Shown one piece after another: positions 30,311-42,294 of a stretch of DNA of 64,000 nucleotides. The stretch's first letter is position 1, and each line of letters starts with the position of its first letter. Source of the DNA: Tilletia caries (lineage: Eukaryota > Basidiomycota > Exobasidiomycetes > Tilletiales > Tilletiaceae); assembly GCA_032718865.1 (NCBI GenBank), contig JALUTQ010000039.1, positions 1,612,001-1,676,000 on the forward strand, read 5' to 3'. A program made the position numbers and the translations under genes. The notes under the pieces are model-generated. The model did not search any database, was not told the DNA's origin, and saw only the letters and a program-made list of their open reading frames with translations.

Positions 30311-33300
30311 ATGGAAGCCAGCCAGCAGAACATCGATGCGCTCGCCGGCGTGTTCGCGCGCTCCCTCGAGCCCGCAGGCCGCGTCGACGCAGAGGCAGCC
30401 CTCGCTCAGGCAAGCGCACAGCCGGGATACCCGCAGTGTCTCCTCGCCTTGATCCAGTCGTCCGCAGCCCCATCAGCACCGGGCACCTCTGCAGCAGCAC
30501 AGTCGCCCCCAGCAGCAGTCCGCCTCGCAGCCGCCATCAGTCTCAAGAACCTCTGCAAGACCGCATGGACAGCAGAGGACGCCGCCGCGGCACAGGACTC
30601 AGAAACTACCATCGTCGTTCACGAGTCCGACAAGGTCGCGGTTCGCGCTCAGCTCCTGCCGTTGCTCTTCCATCTCGCATCAAGTACTGGCCCTGCCGCC
30701 TCCACTCCCGGTCTTGGCGGTGTGCGCTCCCAGCTTAGCGAGGCAGTCGCCCTCGTCGCTGCTCATGACTTCCCCGTCGCATGGCCCGAGCTCGTCTCCT
30801 CCTTGGCCGAGCAGCTCAAGAACTCACAAGACTTCGGCGTCCTCACCACCGTCCTCGAAACATCGCACAGCATCTTCGGTCGGTGGAGATCCGCCTTCCG
30901 CACCAACGAGCTCTACACCGAAATCAACCTCGTCCTCGAACAATTTGCCACGCCTTTCCTCGAATTCCTCCAGAAGACCGACGCCTCGCTCTCCGATCCC
31001 AACATCCCCGCCGGACCCATCGTCACTCAGCTCGCCAATGCCATGCGGCTCAACCTCATCGTCTTCCACGATCTCTCCGCACAAGATTTGCCCCCGGCCT
31101 TCGAGGACAACATGCCATCCCTCTCCGCCCTCTTCATCAAGTACCTCTCCTTCACCCGGCCCGACCTCGCCAGCGAGTCAGACCAAGAGCTCACTCCCGA
31201 ACAGGGAGAGGAGGACGAGACCCAGCCAGGACCACTCGAACTCATCCGGATCGAAGTATGTGACATTGCTGATCTTTACGCCCATCGCTACCTCGACGCC
31301 TTCGAGGCACTACCCCAGTTCGTCCAGGCCGTCTGGGAGATGCTCGGCGCGTGTGGGCCCTTGCGCAAGTACGACCAGCTCGTCGCGCGCGCCATCACTT
31401 TCTTGTCGACCGTTGTCAGGATGGGCAACCAGCGCAGCATGTTTGAGGCCAAGGAGACCCTTGATCAGTTCATATCCCGCATCATTCTCCCAAATATCGC
31501 CCTCCGGCCGCAGGACGAGTTCCTGTTCGAGGAAGAGCCCATTGACTACATCCGCTTGGACATGGAGAGCAATATCGGTATGTTCCACAAGCGAGCGCTC
31601 TGCGAATTTCGGAAACCTGATTCTTTGGGCTGACATCCTTTCGTTCCGTGTGTAGACACCGATACGCGACGACGGGCCGCTTCTGCGTTCACGCGTGCCC
31701 TCATGGAGCAGTTCGAATCCACAATCACGGGCGTCATTAGCACCTACATCAGCCAGTACCTCGCCTCGTACGCGGCCGACCCAGCCGCGAATTGGCGGAG
31801 CAAAGACACGGCCATCTGTCTTCTTACCAGTATTGCCAGCCGCAGCGAGACAACAACAGTACGTTTCCGCTCTTATAGGATGAATAGGATGAATTCTAGG
31901 CTATGTTTCGCTGACCCCCCGTGTCGATCACAGCAAGGAGTCTCGTCAACAAACTCGCTGGTCAACGTGGTCCAGTTCTTCTCCGACCACGTCTTCGTAG
32001 ACCTCCAAGCCGACTCGGGCTCCGTCGCTCCCATCCTCCAAGCAGACGCGATCAAGTATCTGCACACCTTCCGGAACCAGCTCAACAAGGAGCAGCTGTT
32101 GAGTGTGATGCCGCTGTTTGTCAAGCATCTGGAGTCGCCGCATTATGTGGTCGCTTCGTATGCGGCCTTGACGATCGAGCGGGTGTTGGTTTTGAAGGAC
32201 AAGGCGGCGAATACCATGCTGTGAGTTGGAAGCGGAACGAACTTTGTATGTTGCTTCCAAAAATCGGACTGATGGGGCTGACGCGATCGGTATCACAGAT
32301 TCACTGCCGACGACGTCAAGCCCTTCGCCGAAGCGATCCTCCTTGCCGCCTTCCGCACGATCCGAAGTGGCTCCTCCCCCGAGAAGGTGGCAGAGAACGA
32401 CTACATGATGAAGTGCGCGATGCGTCTGATCTTCACAGCGCGCTCGAGCATCGTCCCCTTCTACGCGCCCATCCTGGACAACCTCCGGGCGATCTTGGTG
32501 GAGATTGCGAAGAACCCGAGCAACCCGAAGTTTAGCCATTACTGCTTTGAGAGCGTGGCTGCGCTTGTCAGGTATGCTGCTGCTGATGGTAATGAGGGGA
32601 ATTTGGGCGCGATGGAGGCGCAGCTGTTCCCTCCTTTTACCGCCATCTTGCAGGGCGACGTCACAGGTGAGCTTTCTAATATACTGCATTCTCTGAATCT
32701 CTTTCTCCCTTAGCTTACCACTCTCTCTTTCGTGATGTACAGAGTTCGTTCCGTACGTCTTCCAACTACTGGCGCAAATGCTCGAGCTGCGCGCCAACCT
32801 CGGGGGCAACAGCGTACCAGAGTCGTACCAGGTCCTCCTCCCCCCGCTCCTCACCCCCGCACTCTGGGAAAGCAAAGGCAACGTACCTGCGCTCGTCCGA
32901 CTGCTGCGGGCCTTCATTGCGCAGGGGAGTGCGGGCATCGTGGCGGGCAACCAGCTCCAGGCGTTGTTGGGCATCTATCAGCGGTTGATTACGAGTCGGG
33001 TGAACGACCTGTTTGGGTTTGAGCTTATCACGGCTTTGTGCGAGCATGTGCCTATGTGAGTTTTGATCCACAGGGAACTGCCGCATGATTCGATGATGGA
33101 CATCACTCACCCTCATCTCTCACTTTTTGCCTGCCCTGCCTCACAGTGCTTCGATGCAACCCTTCCTGAAGCCCGTGCTCACGATGATGCTGACGCGGCT
33201 GCAGACGGCCAAGACGGAGAAGTTTTCGAACGGCTTTATCATTTTCTTCGCGTCGTTCTGCGCGGTACCGCAGGAGGGATATCCTGACCACGCCGTCGCT

Positions 33301-34119
33301 GCGTTTGAGAGTGTGCAAGCTGGGTGAGTTAACCCCCTCTCCCGTTTCCGAAAGGGGACCCTCGCAGGATGACGAAACACTGAACTCGATGTTTTGCTTT
33401 CTCATCCGCCTGCCCACCCCACTCAGCCTCCTTCCGAGTCTGTTGCAGGGTATCATCTTACCGGAGATGCAGAAGATTGCTGAACGGCAGCGCAAGATTG
33501 TGGCTGTGGGTATGACCCGACTGTTGACGCAGTCGTCGTTGATGTTGTCCGAGCCGACTGTGAAAGTTTGGTGCGTATTCAACGCATCCACCTATAAAAA
33601 TCTACTCCTCCCTTCGAAAACGTTGCAACCAGCGTTACTGAAGCTTTTTTACGTTTTACTGTGCGTGTCAACAGGACTCCAACCCTCGAAGCGCTCCTAA
33701 AGCTCTTCCTTCTCCCACAAGACCGCTCCACCTCCGCCGAGGACGACATCTCCGGGGTGGACTGGGACGATGCGGGAGCGGCTGGCTTCCAAGCGAGTTT
33801 TGCGCGTTTGAGCGCGTCGGAACCTGGTGCAGGACGGCGGCCGGGTGGGTCGGAGGCGCTTGCGACTCGGTGGGCTGGGGAGGATGCGCGGGTTTATATG
33901 AGTCGGGAGTTGGGTGCTGCTGCGAAGAGGGATGGTCGGGTGGGTATTTTCGTTCTTCTCTCTGCTGAGGGCCGTGGAGCTGAAGCTGACGCCTCTGCCC
34001 ACCCCTCTCCTTGTGCCGGTCATTCTTTTGAACAGATCCGGTCCTTGGCCCAGGCTGCGAATGGCGAGCTGTTGGGGCCTTTTGTGCAGTTCATGGCGCA
34101 GCAAGGCGACAGTCTCTGA
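30311..34119 (+). CDS. CSE1: Exportin-2 (Cse1/CAS), importin-alpha re-exporter
   Basis: The first exon (30311 to about 31577) codes the importin-beta N-terminal region: EAALAQASAQPGYPQCLLAL, then SLKNLCKTAW and the VRSQLSEAVALVAAHDFPVAWPELV signature of Cse1. The middle has EFLFEEEPIDYIRLDMES and EQLLSVMPLFVKHLESPHYV, both characteristic of this protein, and later YCFESVAALVRY. Short introns break the 3' half, with GT...AG sites near 31578, 31860, 32222, 32667, 33056, 33323, 33571 and 33940. The C-terminus ends GPFVQFMAQQGDSL. Cse1 carries importin-alpha back to the cytoplasm with Ran-GTP and is normally essential. I see no lesion. Confidence 0.93.
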
Positions 34120-34692
34120 TGGTTGTCCGATCGCCAATCCTGCAAACACACTCTTTCAACTACTATACACTACTATACAAAGAACGTCTTTCGCCTGATC
34201 TCGCCCTCCTTGTCTTTGCTCGCTATCGGGCACTCGCTCGATCTCGTCCCGCAATGGGTCTGTCGGAGTGGGTTGGGAACGTCAACGTTCAATGAGAACC
34301 AAGGCACTACTTTAAAGATAGGGAGGTCGATTGCCATGTTGTGTGGTTATTAAAGAAGGTGATGGATAATGTAAGGAGTTTACGCTTTACGACGCAGGAG
34401 AAGCAGAAAATATCATGTATGTACTGCGTCGGATGGTGGTTCGAAAGGACAGGAATCAATAGACAGTGGAAGGGCACAGATAACAGAACGGATCAAGCAC
34501 TAGGCTGCCGGCTGCGGCTGTGGCTGAAGACGAATGCGAGGGTATTAAGCAATTGCTCGTCCTGGTGAGTTTGAGATGAAGGCGCGAGCCTACAAAGGGT
34601 TTCCGCAGGGGTTGACTGATCCGGGTCGGTCGGCGAAGGTGCAAGGGCCTTCAAAGTCGATGGGTCGATGATGGTGGGCGTGGACACAGTGT
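34120..34692. other. Convergent intergenic region
   Basis: 3' flanks of CSE1 (+) and membrane protein A (-). No gene supported. Confidence 0.45.
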
Positions 34693-36507
34693 TCACAGGA
34701 ATGACCCATTGCTGGGCCTCCTGCTGCCCAGTCCCCTCAGCGTTGGGAACTCGTTCCCCACCACCTCCTCCGAGGCCGGCGAGCCGGGAGGAGGAATATA
34801 CTGAAGATGCAGAGGAATTGGTTCGCTCCTCACCCGGCCTTCGCGGGTCGTCGAGCTGGAAGCCGCCGCCACTGTTAAGGGTAGTACGGAGAGACTCCGG
34901 CGGTCGCTGCGGTGCGGACGGTACGGACGGTGCAGACAATGGCCGGAAGGTGTGACGCAGCCTGCTGGGCAACCTGTCTCTTGCAGGTACGCTAGTGAGG
35001 AACGAGCCATATCGGAATCGATGGCCGGGGCGGGTGTGCCCGCACGTTCGACATCCTCCTCCACAGCGAAAAGCTGCGAGCCGTGGGGGACAGGTTTACG
35101 AGGGATCGACTGCTGGCGCAAAATTTGGCTGTCTTGTTCATGTGGCGCCGTTGGTGTGTAGGTGTCCGCAAACAGCGAAGAGGGAGCCGTGCTGTTCGCC
35201 AACACATCCAAACTGAGGCCGCTGGCCCAGGAGCCTTTGCTGCGCATGCCTCCGAGACTGCTTTTCCGCTTGTCCACAACCGTTCCGTTTAAGGTGACAG
35301 AGGTGAGATTATTGCCAAAGGAGCACTCCTCGTGTGCGTGGTTGGTTTTTGTTGGGCGAGACGGCCGCCCTCCCTCGGCAAGTTCAAGGTACAACCGGGT
35401 CGAGGCGGTGACTGCGATTCCAGAGCACGGCATCGACACGATGAGGCACATGATCGGGTTCAGCTGAGCGATCGTGAAGCCGGTGATCAGCGCATTCACC
35501 ACGCAGGTGACGACGAAGTAAACGATGCCTTGGCTGGTCAGCGTTTGGCCAATCTTGGTGGTGAACCCTTCGATGCGCATGACTCCGTACACCGTCAACA
35601 TCAGAACCGTCAAGTCGAAGACGATCGTCTAAGTCACGATAGAAGGGCCGGATCCATCGTCAGTGTTGTGAAGGCCGAGGGAAGGTGATGTTGGACCAGA
35701 CGCTCGTCGTACTCACCACGATGTACTTGACGCAGTAATCCGTCCTGACGGCGGTCCATACGCACATTCCGGTCGTCCATGGCTTACCTGCGCCAGGAAA
35801 CCATACCGTAGTAATCGAATTGACACCTTGACCCCACTGTGTGTCCAAAAAAGAAAAGATCAACATGTGTGAGAAGGATTGCAGCGTAGCAGGAGTCCAG
35901 GACGGTTCCATCAAACAACTCACTGCAGCCACTAAGCCCAAAGTGAAGATTATGAGAGTGTTGGTGACCACTTTGCGAGCGGTGCCTTGGTAGAGGCAGA
36001 CGGTCCGACAAGCGAGCAGAATCGAACAGCTGACGTTCATGAGGCCCATGAACGCTTCAAGGACCCACATCTGTGCAAGTTAACCACAATTCAGAAAGTT
36101 CCGTCGAGTCAGCCATGGAGTCTTGCCTGAGACGTGTCTCATCACGTTAAGGTCACTCACCGTCGTGTTGCAGTCGATCTCGTTGAAGGTGTAGACCAAG
36201 ACAATGTTGAGTGCTACGTAGACCCACCAGACGACCTTGACGAATAAGTAGATCGCCTGGGACCATTTCCGCTCCCGTTTTCCGGTAAGGACCTCCCAAT
36301 CGAAGCGGGCGGTGGCGATCTGTTCACGGAGGACAAAGCCGATCGTCAACCACGCGAGGATCACAATGGTCTCAAAGCATTGTAGTTGGACGAGCTGAAA
36401 GGATATGATAGATCGTTCAGCACCCTGAACCAGATGCTTGGTGAAGGTATGGGGGTGTGGGGGAATGAGGGAAAGCGACGACTCACTTCGCTGTGCCAAT
36501 CCACCAT
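34693..36507 (-). CDS. Multi-pass membrane protein A, unknown function (paralogue of the gene at 48.4 kb)
   Basis: Five exons read from MVDWHSE (start at 36505-36507) through LVQLQCFETIVILAWLTIGF, MWVLEAFMGLMNVSCSILLA, WGQGVNSITTVWFPGAGKPW and TIVFDLTVLMLTVYGVMRIE. About seven hydrophobic segments precede a long Ser/Pro-rich cytoplasmic-looking tail. The layout resembles basidiomycete-expanded seven-helix proteins of unknown role. I recognise no ligand or catalytic motif. The same exon plan, and much of the sequence, recurs at 48425-50222. The tail is the least conserved part, with Cys pairs (GCPAGCVTPSGHC) kept in both copies. Confidence 0.75.
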
Positions 36508-38817
36508 GTTGGCTGAGGAGGATATGTGAGAGAAGGAAAGAGAAAGATTAGGACCGAGTCGCAATCAGGAAGGCCAGGGATCTGGGCGAAGAAGGGAATG
36601 GAAGAGAGGGTGATGGCGAATCGAGGAGACGCGGAGATCTGGGATTCGAGCCGTCGTTTCAAGTCTTCCCGAGAGAGGCGTCCTTAGAGGTTGCATCGGC
36701 AGCAACAGGAGTAGGAGTAGGAGTCGGAGTACAGTTCGAGGGAGTAGGGTAGAATATGGAATCCGCTCATAAAAATCACTCTTTTGTTTCGAGTGCTGTG
36801 ACCGTGTGTCCTGGAAACAGAACTATCAGCGACTCAAACCATGATCGAGGACCGAGCGCCTGTGGGAAGGGAGAAGATGGGCGAGGGAGTCAGCGAGTCA
36901 GTAGCCGGTATCGCCAGTATCAGCATACTAGTCAGTCGAGGAAAGAGAGGATATAACTTGAGCGCTTGAGCCCGCCTGCAAGCTGCAAGTGTAATAACTG
37001 ATGTGTGTCGGTCATCACCCAATGAATGCAAGACGGCAGGCGCGGTGGACCGTGGACCGCGGAAGGGTTCCTCGGTCCTCGCGTCCTCGGGGGATGCCGA
37101 ACGAGAATCAATCAGAATCAGCTGATGGAAGACCCTGAAGTGTTCCGCTGGCGTTGAGATAAAGGATTCCACTTCCAGAGTGATGGTCGACGCTGTCGAC
37201 GGTCCGTGTGCAACTTCGCCTCGACCAAACCATCTCCAGATTTGTCGGTCTCACTGCCGCAATGGCACCCATGAATTTTACCCCCAGGTTTTACCCACTC
37301 GGGGGTAAAATTGCCCATGCGCCTTTTTAACCTCCACTTTTACCCATCCTTACCCACGCAGGGTGCCCAAATTTACCCAACTCATTTTACCCCTCGGGGT
37401 AAAATGGCTCAGGAAAATGGGTAAAAGTGCTGAATTGAGATGTGGACTCTGACTTTTTACCCACAAGTCTTTACCCCTTGTGGGTAAGTCTTGGGGTAAA
37501 AAAAATATTTCCTCACTCCCATGCCCTCGAATTTTACCCATTCAAGTTTTTACCCAGTGACTACTTTTTAAAATCGAAGTTATGGTCCCCACGATTGCCT
37601 CCCTTCTCGTCTCGGCCTAGAAATCGTTCACCCTGCGGCTCCTCGTCGAGATGGGAGTGCTCGAGCTCATCGTCGTGGATACCGGAAATATACCGCGGCC
37701 CTGCGAGTGCTGGCTCGCAAGTAACCTGAATGTCCCGATCTATGGTCGATTCGCCCCGAGCATGTTGTCTCGCTGAGCCCGCCTGCGGGTCAGGGACGTC
37801 CGCAGGACGGTCTCGTGACAAATCTCCGGAGTCTGAGTGAGAACGGCAACCGCCGCATCTCATACTGACATGCAACACCACCTCAACGAGCTCACCACTG
37901 ACCAGTACCGAGTACGACCCATCTCTCTACAGGAAGACCAACCGCTCCATACCTGTGCACCGGTACAGTGTACTGTGAGTCAAGACAATGCTGCTCAACT
38001 CGTTGTCCTTGTACTGACTATGGCTTCTGGTTCGTCCACACTCCACCCAGATCAAACCTCAAGACAACAGTCATCGACTGCGGTCTGCTGTCCTCGCCGC
38101 TTGCTCTCCGTTGCGGGCTGCCGCTGCCGCTCGCGACTTCCTGCGGGCCTGCGACGCGTGAGTGTTGTCTTTTTCTCCCCTTCAGGCGTCATGCCAAAGT
38201 CACGACTCTACAGCTGACCTATGTTCTTACTTCTATGCGTCCCTCGCCTAATCTACATGCCCTCGCGCCCATCATACATCAATAACGATAGGCAGAATCA
38301 AAACAACTCGGTAGCCCTGGTCCTCGCTGCGGTTTGGGCGGTCTGTGGGTTCTGTTTGCGTGTCGTGACTCGTGTTTTCCGTTGAGTGAGTGTCAAATGA
38401 GAATCTGGTCTATTCTAAATCCTTCGCACACGCTGACGATGGTCTATAATCACTCTCAGATAGTTGCTGTTGGAATTCATACTGCACGCCATTGAAGCTC
38501 GGTCCAATATCGTTTTCCTGCTTTGGAGACGTCGTTACGGATTGGGGTTTGGGAGAGTAAGTGGGTTTCTTTCTGTGTTAAGGCAGAGGCGTGACAGACA
38601 TTATTGATTACTCATGTTCTTTTTTCCATTCTATCACCCATGGGCCATGACCCACTCTCTCGACAGCTGTCTCGCTGATACTGATCACAATTCATCCGTC
38701 ATCGTGCGTTATCGATATTCGATTCTATGCTGCAATTCCCGTCTCAAGAATATGGTTGACCTCTCACCCCTTATGTTTCTTCAATTTTTTTCTTGCAAAC
38801 AGGCAGCGAGCAATACA
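36508..38817. other. Intergenic stretch, 2.3 kb
   Basis: Holds the GGGTAAAA motif cluster (37262-37560). Short open frames around it have no recognisable content. The 38400-38817 part leads into the DUF6589-type gene. Confidence 0.5.
37262..37560. repeat. Cluster of TTTTACCC/GGGTAAAA motifs forming hairpins
   Basis: About ten TTTTACCC-like and five GGGTAAAA-like words occur in 300 bp, in both orientations. Several pair locally: 37289-37310 (8-bp stem), 37385-37404 (9-bp stem) and ACCCACAAG/CTTGTGGGT (37459-37467 with 37477-37485). Probably the remnant of a small non-autonomous element; no terminal repeats or target duplication were found. Confidence 0.65.
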
Positions 38818-39817
38818 ATGACAGATGCTGCACCCCCTTCCGGATCAGTACCACATCCGAACGGGTCGAACGATCAAACTCGGCATCAGCTTAAGCTCAT
38901 TGAGATAATCAAAACAATTCAAGCACATAATCTGAGTTTCCAGCAATTCGTGGTCGGTGTTATACGCTCTTCGAATCCAACAGTCAGGCTCACCACTACG
39001 AAATGGCTGCGCAGCCACACGCATCTTTCGTCGTACGGGCCATCTACGCTCGTCAACGAGGTGTGGGACGCCGTCGAATCTCGAGCCGATGAGGAACAAC
39101 GAAAGAGCTTTGTCGATACGATGGCGGAGCGTTCACAAGACGTGTACGTTCGAGAAGTAGCCAAAGCTGCATCGTCCCAGTGGCTTCGCGTCCCCCATAC
39201 CGCCGACCTCAGCGACGAGACCAGTGAGCAGGCGTTGACTGGCAATCTTCGAGACATTCAATCTTTCTACAACAACACTATGCCTCGAACAATGACTCTT
39301 TTGGCTCATATGTCCGATCTGAGGTCGTCGTACGATACGTCCGGCGCAGTCAAGAATGCCATCACCCCGCAGCAACGCCAGGAAGTTGCGAAGAGGAAAG
39401 AGGAGTTGAAGTAGAGGGTGAAGAGGACGGAGAGGATGATGATGAGGAGGGGAGCAGAACCAAGGAGGACGAGAAGGCGTTGAGTAGAACAGAAGCAGTG
39501 AGTCTGTTAACGTCTGGCATTTAGCCACCAATCCGCATATCCGGCTCTGACTATCTTCATCTTTCTGCCACGTCCCCTATCTACCAGCGGATCCTGACAG
39601 CTGCATCTTGTGTGCTCGCGGGACGAACGCAGCAGGCAAATCGATTTCAAATGTCTTTGGGAATCGTCTTCGGCCTACAACGTGTGCCGACAGCTTCGAT
39701 GCGCATCCTCAACTGCTGCGGGATCATTGTTTCGAACCGCACTGTGCACCGAGCGATGGAAGGTATGTCCAGTGACTATGAGGCATTTCTGATTCATTTG
39801 GGCATTCTAGAAAGGAG

Positions 39818-39825
39818 CTGCAAGA
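39818..39825. repeat. 8-bp target-site duplication, left (hAT-like element 1)
   Basis: CTGCAAGA, repeated exactly at 40613-40620. Confidence 0.85.
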
Positions 39826-40612
39826 TAAGGATGGGCGCGGAGGGCCCCGGAGTGCTCCGTACTCCGGGGCCCCTACTCCGGCTGACTCCGGCTGATTTTG
39901 ACATGCTTTTTCGCGCTCCGTACTCCGCTCATTTTTAGGCAGTCGCCCCAACTCCACTCCGTACTCCGCACAAAATCCCCCCATCTCATTGCGCCAGCTC
40001 CGTACTCCGGCTAAATTTAGTAAAATTCAAAGTCCACTCCGTACTCCGGGGTGACGGAGCGTGACTACTTCCCCGAAACTCCGTACTCCGGGGAAAGTTC
40101 GCAGAGGTCCTACAAAACTTGAGAAATGTGGATCCTTACATTGATTGCCGCTCTTCCATCCATGTTTTTGTTTGGCAGAATCATCGTTGGCGGTCGTAGA
40201 GCTCAACAACACACAATATGAACCCCAAATGAGAAATCCGAAAAGGAATTTTGTCAAATTTTTGAAAATCAGAGCAAAATATGCCCATTTCTGACTGAAA
40301 TTTTCAAAATTGCGACCTGATTTTGAAAAAGGCAAGGCCCCGGAGCGCCCCGGAGTTTCGGGGGAACTCCGCACTCCGTCTGGCATTCGAGCTAGTCACT
40401 CCGTACTCCGGCGAAAAGTTAGCTCCAGGCCTTGCCGTACTCCGTACTCCGGGGACATGACAGGCTTGCGCTCCGTACTCCTGCAGAATCCAATCAGCGG
40501 GAGTAAATCCTCGAAAATGTACTCCGTACTCCGTACTCCCCCGGAGTGAGGCCCCGACTAGTCGGGGAACTCCGGGAAACCCACTCCGGGGCTTACTCCG
40601 CGCCCATCCTTA
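39826..40612. mobile_element. Non-autonomous hAT-like element 1 (787 bp)
   Basis: Terminal inverted repeats start TAAGGATGGGCGCGGAG at both ends and continue to a CCCCGGAGTG block. The 5' tip fits the YARNG pattern of hAT ends. The flanks are exact 8-bp direct repeats (CTGCAAGA). There is no transposase. The inside is filled with CTCCGTACTCCGG-type words in both orientations, presumably subterminal binding sites. Inserted in the DUF6589-type gene. Confidence 0.85.
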
Positions 40613-40620
40613 CTGCAAGA
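40613..40620. repeat. 8-bp target-site duplication, right (hAT-like element 1)
   Basis: CTGCAAGA, matches 39818-39825. Confidence 0.85.
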
Positions 40621-42286
40621 ACATGACAAATCGAGCGACACTTGGAACCCATCATCTCAAGACCTTTTCCGCACAATGGCCAACTTGTATACTCGGCACA
40701 TGTCCCAACAAGCGGTCGCTACTGCCAGGGCAGCTGGCGACAGCGCCAGGGTAAACACCGTTCTGTTTCTTCGTGACTGTGTGATGGGATGGGAATACAG
40801 CGCTGCGGTTCAGGATGGGGACATTGGAAGAATGGCTGCCACGGAGAAGTTTCTCGCCCAATCTTTCTACGGAGCAGGCCAAACGAAGTACGGATCTCTG
40901 CTCCAAGACCGGATTCTGGAGGATACTGTTCATCCCAGCATAGCGAAATCCTTACGTGCAGCACAGCTTGTGAACACGAGCGGGAAGGCTGGCTCGTGGC
41001 AGGGAGCAGATCACTACCAGGAGATCCTCAACGGCCGCATCAAAGTGAGTTTGGCTGGGTCCTCAGACGTGGAATTTCACACCAGGTCGCTGTCCGCTGA
41101 CACCTTTCATTCTCTCATGCAGGACTATGATGTACCTCATGCTACGGACCACGTCATCGTCCGATTGGAGGATAGGATTTCAGCCTTCGTCGGCGCCGGC
41201 CAGACACTTTCTCAATGCGTGACACTGTGTTTGGGAATCGGTCTGAGTGAGCGAAGGAAGCGGGAAAGGAAGCAGCAGGTCGACATTCTGCTCGTCGCCA
41301 GAGACACGACAGCGTATGGGATTACGACCTGTCGGCCGCCCACGAGGACGACATCTGGGGAGGAGAAGGGAGAAGGGTCGACGTCCAAAGAGAAGATGTC
41401 AGCAATGCAACAAGCCCGACAAGTGTGGGACTCCGTCAACAGGTCCCACCGGGATGAAAGCAAGAACGCCAATGATCTTCTTGAGCTCGGATACCTCAAG
41501 CTCGTCGGCGGCGCGCTGGACGCTTTCAGAAGCAAGGTTCGGGACATCAGAACGCGGGATGTTGATGTGTTCGAGATGGCCAACGAGCAGGACGCGGATC
41601 AGGACAACAGTGCCGTTCCAGAGTCTGAAGAGGACGAAGATGGTCAACGTCAAGCAGAGCAGCCCGGATTCGATCTCAGCGACGAGGACCTCAGGGCAGC
41701 GGAAGCGGGACTACGGTCACGAAGGGAACGTGTAGACTCGGAAAGCGATGAAAGCGGCGAGGAGGAATGAAAGATGCATCAACGCATACTCCTAGAGGTA
41801 TCTGAGCACCGACAGCTTGTAGCAAATCAAATGTCTGTTGTCTATTGAGGCAGTGGCCTAGGAGCAGGATGAGACAGATATGAGCCACTGTTGCTGATGT
41901 GGTTGAGAACACCTGGGTACTTTTGAACACATGTCTGAGCCCAAGTGGTGAAGGAAGAGGACAGAGGCTCCCGCATTTGATCAGGGAGCTGCGTCGCAAG
42001 AGTTCCTAGAAGGGTATCGATCGCTGATATCTCGATGTTGGTGGTGCCACTGCGACGACACTCATCGAGCAGTCGACCGGTTTGGGTGATCAGGCGGAGG
42101 ACCAAAGGCTCCGGGAGTGCTGCGCGCTGAGGGAAGTAGTTGGGGAAGATGTGTAAGCGGTGAACGGACAGTCGCAAGTCGTGTAGCACCTCAGCTAGGT
42201 CGGTCTGAAGCGGGAGAAAGGCTGTGTGGGCAGGAGGTGCCCGGCTGCGAGTTCCTGTGGTGGTGCATTCAGATTCGGGGGCAGGA

Positions 42287-42294
42287 GCTGAAGG
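42287..42294. repeat. 8-bp target-site duplication (hAT-like element 2)
   Basis: GCTGAAGG, repeated exactly at 43759-43766. Confidence 0.85.

Larger units (their letters stand above)
38818..41770 (+). pseudogene. DUF6589-type gene, disrupted by a hAT-like insertion and frameshift
   Basis: The N-terminal part (38818-39414) reads MTDAAPPSGSVPHPNGS and continues as a helical region to KRKEELK, then TAG. The neighbouring frame continues with an acidic stretch (EGEEDGEDDDEEG), so the frame changes near 39410. Further on, LAGRTQQANRFQMSLGIVFG and RILNCCGIIVSNRTVHRAME resemble the conserved start of DUF6589 proteins, a large basidiomycete family of unknown role. The C-terminal part, 40676-41770, has LFLRDCVMGWEYSAAVQDGD and LVNTSGKAGSWQGADHYQEI, also typical, and an acidic tail. 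Between them lies the insertion 39826-40612, and part of the usual central region seems to be missing. Family assignment is from memory of the pattern. Confidence 0.6.

Noticed and set aside
37262..37560. Interstitial telomere array
   Set aside because: Words are in both orientations, irregularly spaced and not tandem.
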